Source: Amylibacter sp. IMCC11727
GTDB taxonomy: Bacteria > Pseudomonadota > Alphaproteobacteria > Rhodobacterales > Rhodobacteraceae
Reading direction: 5' to 3'
Assembly: GCF_029854195.1 (NCBI RefSeq)
Contig: NZ_CP122960.1
Coordinates: forward strand, 2,114,001-2,178,000
Length of the DNA stretch: 64,000 bases
In this document: in pieces, positions 16,591-23,359 of the stretch
Numbering within the stretch: position 1 is the first letter of the stretch
Layout of the letters: each line of letters opens with the position of its first letter
The notes under the pieces: model-generated
The model's input: only the letters and a program-made list of their open reading frames with translations
Told to the model about the DNA's origin: nothing
The model's database searches: none
Made by a program: the position numbers and the translations under genes

Positions 16591-17340
16591 ATGCCCAAAG
16601 ACGCCGACAACACAGCCATTCTTTATCGCATGGTCATGACAGACCACATGTGCCCCTACGGGCTGAAATCAAAGGACCTGTTGGAACGCCAAGGTTTTAC
16701 CGTCGAAGACCGCCATCTCACAACACGTGACGCGGTCGACGCCTTCAAGGCGGAACACAACGTCAAAACCACGCCGCAAACCTTTATCGACGGCACGCGC
16801 ATCGGCGGCTTTGATGACCTCAGCGCCCATTTCGGCAAATCGGTCAAATCCGAATCCACAACCACTTACAAACCCGTCATCGCCCTTTTTTCAGTCGCGG
16901 CTCTTCTCGCCATCGCGCTCACATGGGTTGCCCTTGGAACGGCCTTCACAGGGCGCACGATTGAATGGTTCATCGCTATCTCCATGGTTTTGCTCGGTCT
17001 ACAAAAACTCCAAGACGTGGAAAAATTCGCCACCATGTTCCTAAACTACGACCTTCTGGCGCAACGCTGGGTCCGCTACGGCTATGTCTATCCGTTCGTT
17101 GAAACGGGCGCGGGCCTATTGATGGTCGCTGGCGCTTTCACTTGGCTCTCGGCCCCTGCCGCCCTGATCGTCGCCACCATCGGTGCAATCAGCGTGTTCA
17201 AAGCGGTCTACATCGACAAACGCGACCTAAAATGCGCCTGTGTCGGCGGTGACAGCAAGGTCCCCCTTGGCTTTGTCTCGCTTACCGAAAACCTGATGAT
17301 GATCGGCATGGCCCTGTGGATGCTGCTTAAACTGGTCTAA
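16591..17340 (+). CDS. Glutaredoxin-MauE/DoxX fusion membrane redox protein
   Basis: A 249-aa fusion. Residues 1-88 form a glutaredoxin-like domain with the active site CPYG, having one catalytic cysteine where classical glutaredoxins have CPYC, and a TPQTFIDG cis-proline loop. Residues 95-249 form a MauE/DoxX-like four-helix membrane domain, with a further cysteine pair in LKCACVGG. Such proteins move electrons or thiol redox equivalents across the inner membrane. The copper-type MerR promoter upstream suggests induction by copper or related metals. A cytochrome c gene follows 59 bp later. Confidence 0.88.
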   Translation: MPKDADNTAILYRMVMTDHMCPYGLKSKDLLERQGFTVEDRHLTTRDAVDAFKAEHNVKTTPQTFIDGTRIGGFDDLSAHFGKSVKSESTTTYKPVIALFSVAALLAIALTWVALGTAFTGRTIEWFIAISMVLLGLQKLQDVEKFATMFLNYDLLAQRWVRYGYVYPFVETGAGLLMVAGAFTWLSAPAALIVATIGAISVFKAVYIDKRDLKCACVGGDSKVPLGFVSLTENLMMIGMALWMLLKLV

Positions 17341-17399
17341 ATCCGCGAAGTTATCGCAGGCCCAGCCTTCCCTAAAAAACAAAAAGGATCACAACGATC

Positions 17400-17843
17400 A
17401 TGCACCGACCCTCCTTTGCCTTTGGCGCAGTTTTTACCTGCTGTCTGTATGCGACACATGCGCTCGCTGATCATGAGTGGAACAATCGCGATGTGAACGC
17501 AGGCCAACAGCTTTATGCAGAAAACTGTGCCTCCTGCCATGGCGTCAACCTCGAAGGGCAGCAAAACTGGCAAACCCCAAACCAAGACGGCGTGCTGCCC
17601 GCACCTCCCCATGACCAAAGCGGGCACACGTGGCACCACGACAATAAACTGTTGTTTGATTACACAAAACTCGGCGGCCGCGATGCACTCGCACTGCGTG
17701 GGCTTTCCGATTTCAACAGCGGCATGCAAGGGTTCGGGGACACACTGTCAGATGCAGAAATCTGGGACATCCTCGCGTACATCCGATCCACATGGCCGAA
17801 ACAAATACGCACAATCCAAGACAGCCAAAATCCAGCGCACTAG
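17400..17843 (+). CDS. Class I cytochrome c, single haem, periplasmic
   Basis: A 147-aa exported cytochrome. The signal peptide (about residues 1-22, ending THALA) precedes a cytochrome c domain with the haem attachment site CASCH (residues 43-47). A methionine in SGMQGFGDTL is the likely axial ligand, followed by the family's C-terminal ILAYIRSTWP. It also holds His-rich HDQSGHTWHHD. Its position behind the glutaredoxin-MauE gene and the CueR-type promoter suggests a metal-responsive redox role; the partner is unknown. Confidence 0.9.
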   Translation: MHRPSFAFGAVFTCCLYATHALADHEWNNRDVNAGQQLYAENCASCHGVNLEGQQNWQTPNQDGVLPAPPHDQSGHTWHHDNKLLFDYTKLGGRDALALRGLSDFNSGMQGFGDTLSDAEIWDILAYIRSTWPKQIRTIQDSQNPAH

Positions 17844-17887
17844 CCCAAGGTATGCGCTTCGATACTAATCTTATATTGTGAAATTTA

Positions 17888-17971
17888 TGGTGGGCGACCC
17901 TGGAATCGAACCAAGCATGAGTCACCTCGGCGGAGTTACAGTCCGCTGCCGCACCTTGCAGCCCGTCGCCC
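17888..17971 (-). tRNA. tRNA-Tyr (anticodon GTA)
   Basis: An 84-nt class II tRNA with a long variable arm and encoded CCA (complement of TGG at 17888-17890). The acceptor GGGCGAC pairs with GTCGCCC. The anticodon arm GCGGA-CTGTAAC-TCCGC gives GTA, reading tyrosine UAC and UAU. The T arm is CTTGG-TTCGATT-CCAGG. Confidence 0.95.
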
Positions 17972-18101
17972 AACATGGTGGCGGAATAGCCGCCTCATTC
18001 GCCCCCGTCAACATGAAATTCCACCCCTTTTGAAATCTACGCCCCCTTGCAGCAAGTCCGCGCATCTGCGACACGGGGATTGCGCGATAAAAAGGTCTGT
18101 T

Positions 18102-18216
18102 AAAACGTTTTGCGGTAAACCTGAAACATCAGCCTTTTGCGAAACGCTACACGGATCAGCATGGTACATACCTCACCATCACCACCAAGTGATCGAGGCT
18201 CAACGCGAAAGGCTCT
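18102..18216 (+). repeat. Dispersed terminal-inverted-repeat element, copy B
   Basis: This second copy of the element seen at 13219-13332 has a left end AAAACGTTTTGCGGTAAACC, then AACATCAGCCTTTTGCGAAA. On the right are ACCACCAAGTGA and CAACGCGAAAGGCTCT. Its right end lies 3 bp before the rlmB ATG, so the AAAGG at 18208-18212, which serves as ribosome binding site, is part of the element. Confidence 0.75.
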
Positions 18217-18219
18217 ATA

Positions 18220-19011
18220 ATGGCGAAAAAGGGCAAAAAACCCACATGGGTTGTTGAAAAAGAACGGGAAAAACGCGGCAGCGAACCGCAAACTGTTTGG
18301 CTGTTTGGCCATCATGCCGTGCGCGACGCCCTGCAAAACCCTGCCCGTGAAAAGCTGCGCTTAATCTTAACGCCCAATGCAGCCACGAAACTTGATGACG
18401 CGGTCAAAACGTCGGGCATGACACCCGAAATCCAAGATCCGCGCAAATTCAAAGCACCACTGGATCCACAATCCGTTCACCAAGGGGCCGCGCTCGAGGT
18501 TGCACCGCTCAATTGGGGCAGCCTGTCCGAACGCTGCGCGCCACGGGGCGAAAATCCTGTGGTTCTGCTGCTTGATCGCGTCACCGACCCCCACAATGTT
18601 GGCGCGATTCTGCGCTCTGCCGAAGTATTCGGCGCGCGGGCCGTCATCGCGCCCCACCGTCACTCTGCCCCGGAAACAGGCGCATTGGCCAAAACCGCCT
18701 CTGGTGCGCTCGAACGACAGCCCTATTTGCGAATCCAAAATCTCGCCACATCCATGAAGGCGCTCAAGGAAATGGGCTACTTCATTATTGGCCTTGATGG
18801 GCTGGGTGAAACAATTCTGGCCGATGAATTGGCAAAATCTGCAACACAACCTGTTGCGCTTGTGATGGGCGCCGAAGGACCGGGCTTACGGCAACTAACC
18901 CGCGAAACCTGTGATATCGTTGCGAAAATTCGTTTTGCGGGCGACTTTGGCTCGCTCAATGTGTCCAACGCAGCCGCCGTTGGCCTGTACGAAGCGTCAC
19001 GACTTCGGTAA
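18220..19011 (+). CDS. rlmB: 23S rRNA 2'-O-methyltransferase, TrmH/SpoU family (RlmB-like)
   Basis: A SPOUT-class methyltransferase that 2'-O-methylates G2251 in 23S rRNA if it is a true RlmB. The 263-aa protein has an N-terminal substrate-binding domain (about residues 20-95, starting WLFGHHAVRDAL). The knotted catalytic domain carries the three SpoU motifs: DPHNVGAILRSAEVFGA, ALVMGAEGPGLR and SLNVSNAAAVGLYEA. Other TrmH-family targets are possible but length and motif 1 favour RlmB. The ribosome binding site lies inside the upstream repeat element. Confidence 0.92.
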   Translation: MAKKGKKPTWVVEKEREKRGSEPQTVWLFGHHAVRDALQNPAREKLRLILTPNAATKLDDAVKTSGMTPEIQDPRKFKAPLDPQSVHQGAALEVAPLNWGSLSERCAPRGENPVVLLLDRVTDPHNVGAILRSAEVFGARAVIAPHRHSAPETGALAKTASGALERQPYLRIQNLATSMKALKEMGYFIIGLDGLGETILADELAKSATQPVALVMGAEGPGLRQLTRETCDIVAKIRFAGDFGSLNVSNAAAVGLYEASRLR

Positions 19012-19098
19012 CCCAATCTCACATCCGCGCGAGCCCCGCTATCGCGCTCGATTGTTCCCTGATACCACTGGTCTCAACACGAAATCAGGAGATTACTC

Positions 19099-19554
19099 AT
19101 GAACCTTACACGACGCACTGCACTTCTGGCTGGCGCAGCCGCCCTTATGGTCCCAGCCGTGGCAAACGCCCGCGCGAAACCCGTTTACACCGAAGGCAAA
19201 ATCGCCATCGACGGTACAGATGCGGTGGCCTACTTCACCGAAAGCAAACCTGTTGCTGGCTCCAAAAGCCACTCTTTGAAATACAAAGGCTCCACTTGGT
19301 TGTTCTCAAGCGCTGAAAACAAAGCCAAATTTGAAGCAGACCCAGAAGCCTACGCGCCACAATACGGCGGCTACTGTGCCTACGCGATGGCGCGCGGTGC
19401 GGTTGCTCCAACAGTGCCCGAAGCATGGCGCATCGTGGATGGCAAACTTTACCTGAACTTCTCCAAGGCGATTCAGAAAAAGTGGCAGAAAGACATTCCA
19501 GGTGAGATCAGCAAAGCTGATGCCAACTGGCCGTATACTTTGGATGATTTTTAA
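19099..19554 (+). CDS. YHS domain secreted protein
   Basis: A 151-aa protein with a twin-arginine-like start (MNLTRRTALLAGAAALMVPA) and cleavage near ANARA, so it is probably periplasmic. The YHS-type domain has DGTDAVAYFTE, YKGSTWLFSSAENKAKFEADPEAY (split over residues 55-80) and GGYCAYAMARG with one conserved cysteine. YHS domains are small modules often linked to metal-handling proteins. The function is unknown. AGGAG precedes the ATG, and a strong long-loop terminator follows. Confidence 0.85.
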   Translation: MNLTRRTALLAGAAALMVPAVANARAKPVYTEGKIAIDGTDAVAYFTESKPVAGSKSHSLKYKGSTWLFSSAENKAKFEADPEAYAPQYGGYCAYAMARGAVAPTVPEAWRIVDGKLYLNFSKAIQKKWQKDIPGEISKADANWPYTLDDF

Positions 19555-19584
19555 TCCATCCACGCCCTGAACAGGCGCAAAGTT

Positions 19585-19651
19585 AAAGCCACCCTTTCGA
19601 CAAGCCGCAGCGTTCCCCCGTTTGGCTGAGGTCTCGAAAGGGTGGCTTTTT
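19585..19651 (+). terminator. Rho-independent terminator with nested stem
   Basis: A perfect 16-bp stem (AAAGCCACCCTTTCGA at 19585-19600 with its complement at 19634-19649) ends in a T run. The 33-nt apical region contains a smaller AGCC/GGCT stem, so the structure is longer than a standard terminator. It ends the YHS gene transcript. Confidence 0.85.
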
Positions 19652-19904
19652 GCATGTCCGCCTGTTCACAAATATATTACCGCCCCTTAACTTTCGCGTT
19701 TTCCCACCTACATGACATTGCAGAGGCAGATCGATTAGGAACGTCCTGCTTCAGACTACTGTCCCTCGTTCCACACCTTGCGCCTGATGCACTCGCCTCA
19801 GACGCTTTTTTATGGGCAACACGCCCATTCCTTAAAATTATGGCCCTTGTCCCCACGCCCTGCATGGCTACACTCGCATCTGGAACCTTGGGAGGAAGAC
19901 CAAA
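19652..19904 (+). other. Gene-free stretch with possible promoter
   Basis: Together with the terminator before it, this makes a 350-bp gap without a gene. A possible promoter, TTGTCC (19847-19852) and TACACT (19869-19874) with 16-bp spacing, lies 30 bp before the PA14-like gene, followed by the ribosome binding site GGGAGGAAG. I see nothing else identifiable, neither an RNA gene nor a repeat. Confidence 0.35.
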
Positions 19905-20477
19905 ATGAACATGAAACACCTTACAGCAATGGCCGCAACACTGGCGCTTTTTGCTGGCGCAGTGGATGCCAAACCGCTGAAACTGAAACTCGCCAACCCG
20001 CAACCAAGCTCTGTGTCAGCCGGCCTCGCCGTCGATTACGCCTACCCCAAAGACGTGAAATCTCTGCGCGACGCTTACGTGGCCCTTGGCGTAAAATCAG
20101 AAACAGGCACGCCGCTTGTAGGTCTCGATTACCTCAGCTCGGATGACGAGCCGATGGCCCTGACGTCAAAGAAAGAAACCAAAGTTGCCGCACGGATCAA
20201 AGGTTACATTCGCTTTGATGCGCCCGGCACGTACACACTCGAAACCTATTCCAATGACGGTCTGGATTTGTCGATTGGCGGCCAGCAAATCGCCAAAGTG
20301 GACGCAAAACGCCCCTGTGACCCCATCGGCGAAGTCGAAGTCAGCATCAAAACCGCAGGCTGGTACGAAGTCGAAGCGCTCTACTGGCAGCGCAAAGGCG
20401 GCAGTTGTCTTATCCTTGAATGGTCCCAAAACGGCGCAGAACTCGATGTGGTTCCAACCGAACTGTACGGCCACTAA
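19905..20477 (+). CDS. Secreted PA14-like domain protein
   Basis: A 190-aa protein with a signal peptide (about residues 1-22). The mature part resembles a PA14 beta-barrel: RIKGYIRFDAPGTYTLETYS, NDGLDLSIGGQQI, then a WYEVEALYWQ strand and SCLILEWSQNG, which is the carbohydrate-binding-type pattern with SNDG in place of SDDG. Two cysteines (in KRPCDP and GGSCLI) may form a disulfide. PA14 domains bind glycans in toxins and glycosidases; here the domain stands alone. The role and ligand are unknown. It is flanked by its own promoter region and terminator. Confidence 0.7.
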   Translation: MNMKHLTAMAATLALFAGAVDAKPLKLKLANPQPSSVSAGLAVDYAYPKDVKSLRDAYVALGVKSETGTPLVGLDYLSSDDEPMALTSKKETKVAARIKGYIRFDAPGTYTLETYSNDGLDLSIGGQQIAKVDAKRPCDPIGEVEVSIKTAGWYEVEALYWQRKGGSCLILEWSQNGAELDVVPTELYGH

Positions 20478-20495
20478 TTCATCACTTTAAAATCT

Positions 20496-20531
20496 AAAGC
20501 GCCCTTCGCACCCTGCGTGGGGCGCTTTTTT
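20496..20531. terminator. Bidirectional terminator between convergent genes
   Basis: The stem AAAGCGCCC (20496-20504) pairs with GGGCGCTTT (20520-20528), with a T run on the plus strand and an A-rich left flank giving a T-rich tail on the minus strand. It serves both the PA14-like gene and the DMSP-lyase-like gene. Confidence 0.85.
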
Positions 20532-20538
20532 GTAGCCT

Positions 20539-21129
20539 CTAAACCGCCGTGCTCCACACAGGCGCCACATCGAAATCATCACGCCAGACCACATAGGTTA
20601 AAACTGGATGCTCATGGCTCGTCAGCGCATGGGGCACGTTTGCGGGATGAAACGATGTGTCCCCCGATGTTAAAACCGCCGCTTCACGCCCTTTCAAATG
20701 AAACTCCGCCTGTCCTGCGATCACCATATACAGCTCTTCTGCGGGATGATGGTGCCATGGGTAATGCAAATGCGGCGGGTGATAGACCATAAAGCTGCGC
20801 ATCTTTTCACTGGCAAATGGCGCGTCCCGCCCAATGATCTCAAAACAGCCGAACCGATCCATGAATTCCGCACCGATATTCGTTTCCTTATAGGTTTCAC
20901 GCCATTGCATCGCTGGGCTCACCGCCACCAACGCATCACGCAGCGCAGGACAGTTACTGTCGCCAAGCCCCTGTTCTGCAACAAACAAATCCGCAGACGG
21001 CACGGTAAACGCAGAAACAGCTTGCGGCCGAACGTCATCAGGAAAGGCACAAAACCCGCCCACTGCCTCATGGGTATTATGCAAGTGTCTCAGCTGTTCA
21101 AACAAAACATCTAGCGGCTCTTGGATCAT
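20539..21129 (-). CDS. DMSP-lyase-family cupin (DddQ/DddL-like)
   Basis: DMSP lyases split dimethylsulfoniopropionate into dimethyl sulfide and acrylate. This 196-aa protein has a helical N-terminal half and a C-terminal cupin. Residues Y123, H126, H128, E132, Y134 and H167 fall in YPWHHHPAEELY and NVPHAL. From memory of the DddQ crystal-structure work, these correspond to the metal ligands and the catalytic tyrosine. Length fits DddQ (about 190-200 aa) better than DddL. The ATG at 21129 has GGGAG 7 bases upstream. The wider family contains members not shown to cleave DMSP, so activity is inferred. It is monocistronic, divergent from the CoA-binding gene. Confidence 0.72.
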   Translation of the reverse strand: MIQEPLDVLFEQLRHLHNTHEAVGGFCAFPDDVRPQAVSAFTVPSADLFVAEQGLGDSNCPALRDALVAVSPAMQWRETYKETNIGAEFMDRFGCFEIIGRDAPFASEKMRSFMVYHPPHLHYPWHHHPAEELYMVIAGQAEFHLKGREAAVLTSGDTSFHPANVPHALTSHEHPVLTYVVWRDDFDVAPVWSTAV

Positions 21130-21270
21130 CGCAAACTCCCTTTTTCGCCACTCCAGTCTGTCCCATCCTCTGCCGAAGTCTTGCCTTTTCCCGTCATCAG
21201 ACCTGTCGCATTTCACCAAAAAACGAAATCGCTATTTCCCAGCCCGCCTGCGCCCCCTATACCCTTGCGT

Positions 21271-21744
21271 ATGACCCAAACAGACGCCGAAATCCGCTCC
21301 ATCTTACGCGATACCAAAACCATCGCTTGCATTGGCATATCCGCAAATCCCGTGCGCCCCTCCCATTTCGTGGCGCGTTACTTACACAATCGCAATTATC
21401 GCGTGATCCCCGTCAATCCGGGTCAGGCAGGCAAAACCCTGTTTGGCGAGGTCGTCCATGCAGACCTTTCCACGCTCAAAGATGCCAAAGTGGACATGAT
21501 CGACATTTTCCGCCGACCCGAGGCCGTGCCAGAAATTCTCGATCAAGCACTCGAATACCTCATGCCACATCTTAAAACCGTCTGGATGCAAATCGGCGTC
21601 GAACACGAAGACGCCGCCGAACGGGCCCGCGCCCACGGCCTCAATGTGATCCAGAACAAATGTCCAAAGATCGAATACCAACGCCTGTTTGGCGAACTGC
21701 GCAAAGCAGGCTTTAACACGGGCATTATTTCTTCGCGGTTGTGA
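21271..21744 (+). CDS. CoA-binding domain protein (YccU-like)
   Basis: A 157-aa single-domain Rossmann-like protein of the CoA_binding_2 family. Visible features are KTIACIGISANPVRPSHFVARYL, the VIPVNPGQAGKTLFGE phosphate-loop region, VDMIDIFRRPEAVPEI and the MQIGVEHEDAAERAR to NKCPKIEY end. Members bind CoA but most have no known reaction. The ATG at 21271 is chosen because conservation begins there, although no strong ribosome binding site precedes it. The metY gene follows 54 bp later and may share the transcript. Confidence 0.85.
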   Translation: MTQTDAEIRSILRDTKTIACIGISANPVRPSHFVARYLHNRNYRVIPVNPGQAGKTLFGEVVHADLSTLKDAKVDMIDIFRRPEAVPEILDQALEYLMPHLKTVWMQIGVEHEDAAERARAHGLNVIQNKCPKIEYQRLFGELRKAGFNTGIISSRL

Positions 21745-21798
21745 ACCCTACGACAATCCGCATAAATACAGAAAAACAGAAACCCATCGGAGAGACCC

Positions 21799-23091
21799 AT
21801 GACAGATCGTCCATCATACGGCTTTGACACCCTACAAATCCACGCAGGTGCGCGCCCTGATCCCGCAACTGGCGCACGCCAAACCCCGATCCACCAAACA
21901 ACCGCTTACGTGTTTCGCGACGCGGATCACGCGGCGGCGCTGTTCAACCTCCAAGAAGTGGGATTTATCTATTCCCGCCTGACCAACCCAACCGTCGCCG
22001 TGCTACAAGAACGCATTGCAACTCTGGAAGGCGGCGTTGGTGCAGTTTGCTGTTCCTCTGGCCACGCAGCCCAGATAATGGCGCTGTTTCCGTTGATGTC
22101 CCCAGGTATGAATGTCGTAGCATCTACAAGGCTTTACGGCGGGACGCTCACCCAATTCTCACAAACAATCAAACGCTTCGGCTGGTCCGCCACATTTGTG
22201 GATATGGACGACGAAGACGCCGTCAAAGCCGCGATTGACGAAAACACCCGCGCGATTTTCTGCGAAAGCATCGCCAACCCCGGCGGCTATGTTACCGACA
22301 TCCCAGCCATGGCAAAAATCGCCGATGCGGCGGGCATCCCCCTGATCGTAGATAACACATCCGCTACACCATACCTCTGTCGCCCAATTGAGATGGGCGC
22401 AACTTTGGTGGTGCATTCCACCACCAAATACCTCACAGGCTCAGGCACAGTGACAGGCGGCTGTGTGGTTGATTCAGGCCGATTTGACTGGTCCCAAAAC
22501 GACAAGTTCCCGTCCTTGTCTGAACCAGAACCCGCCTACCACGGCCTAAAATTCCACGAAACCTTTGGCGAACTGGCCTTTACCTTCCACGGTATCGCCA
22601 TTGGCTTGCGCGATCTTGGCATGACTATGAACCCGCAAGGGGCGCACTACACGCTTGTGGGCATGGAAACCCTGTCCTTGCGCATGGAACGCCACGTTGA
22701 AAACGCACAAAAAGTGGCTGAATGGCTCGAAAATGACCCACGCGTCGATTACGTCACTTATGCTGGCCTGAAATCCTCCCCCTACGCTGACCGTGCGAAA
22801 AAACTCTATCCACGGGGCACGGGTGCGCTGTTCACCTTCGCAGTGAAAGGCGGCTATGACGCGTGCATCAAACTGGTGGACAGCTTGGAAATCTTCAGCC
22901 ACGTCGCCAACCTCGGCGATGCCCGCTCTTTGATCATCCACTCCGCATCCACCACCCACCGCCAATTGAGCGTGGAACAACAAGAAGCCGCAGGCGCAGG
23001 CCCCAGCGTCCTCCGCCTCTCCATCGGCATCGAATCCGTCGAAGACATCATCGCCGATCTGGATCAAGCCTTGGCCAAAGCGGCACACTAA
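21799..23091 (+). CDS. metY: O-acetylhomoserine sulfhydrylase (aminocarboxypropyltransferase)
   Basis: A PLP enzyme of the Cys/Met metabolism family that makes homocysteine from O-acetylhomoserine and sulfide (or methanethiol to methionine). The 430-aa length fits MetY rather than the shorter MetB/MetC/MetZ enzymes. The PLP lysine is in VHSTTKYLTG (about residue 210), and YSRLTNPTVAVLQERIA and the SGHAAQ phosphate-binding stretch are intact. In DMSP-using roseobacters this reaction can assimilate methanethiol, but that role is inference. GGAGAG precedes the ATG and a strong terminator follows. Confidence 0.93.
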   Translation: MTDRPSYGFDTLQIHAGARPDPATGARQTPIHQTTAYVFRDADHAAALFNLQEVGFIYSRLTNPTVAVLQERIATLEGGVGAVCCSSGHAAQIMALFPLMSPGMNVVASTRLYGGTLTQFSQTIKRFGWSATFVDMDDEDAVKAAIDENTRAIFCESIANPGGYVTDIPAMAKIADAAGIPLIVDNTSATPYLCRPIEMGATLVVHSTTKYLTGSGTVTGGCVVDSGRFDWSQNDKFPSLSEPEPAYHGLKFHETFGELAFTFHGIAIGLRDLGMTMNPQGAHYTLVGMETLSLRMERHVENAQKVAEWLENDPRVDYVTYAGLKSSPYADRAKKLYPRGTGALFTFAVKGGYDACIKLVDSLEIFSHVANLGDARSLIIHSASTTHRQLSVEQQEAAGAGPSVLRLSIGIESVEDIIADLDQALAKAAH

Positions 23092-23110
23092 CCAAATACC
23101 AACGAACACG

Positions 23111-23140
23111 AAAAAGGGGGCCAGAAACGCCCCCTTTTTT
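23111..23140 (+). terminator. Rho-independent terminator
   Basis: AAAAAGGGGGC pairs with GCCCCCTTTTT around a 7-nt loop, ending in a T run, 20 bp after metY. The remaining 220 bp before the next gene show no further feature. Confidence 0.92.
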
Positions 23141-23359
23141 ATGCCCAAATCAAATTACATTCCCCTTGATCTACCTCAATAAGACCCCACATCTATTGAA
23201 CCAGCAGACGAATACCAAACAGGCGCGAACCCCAACCACCACCAGAAACCTTCCAAATCTGGCGAAAACCCGCTACAATAGGGGTCTAACCCCTTAATTT
23301 CGTGGCAATTGTCAAAGGAATCGTATACCCGCGCAGCATGGGTAAAGAGTACACGTATC

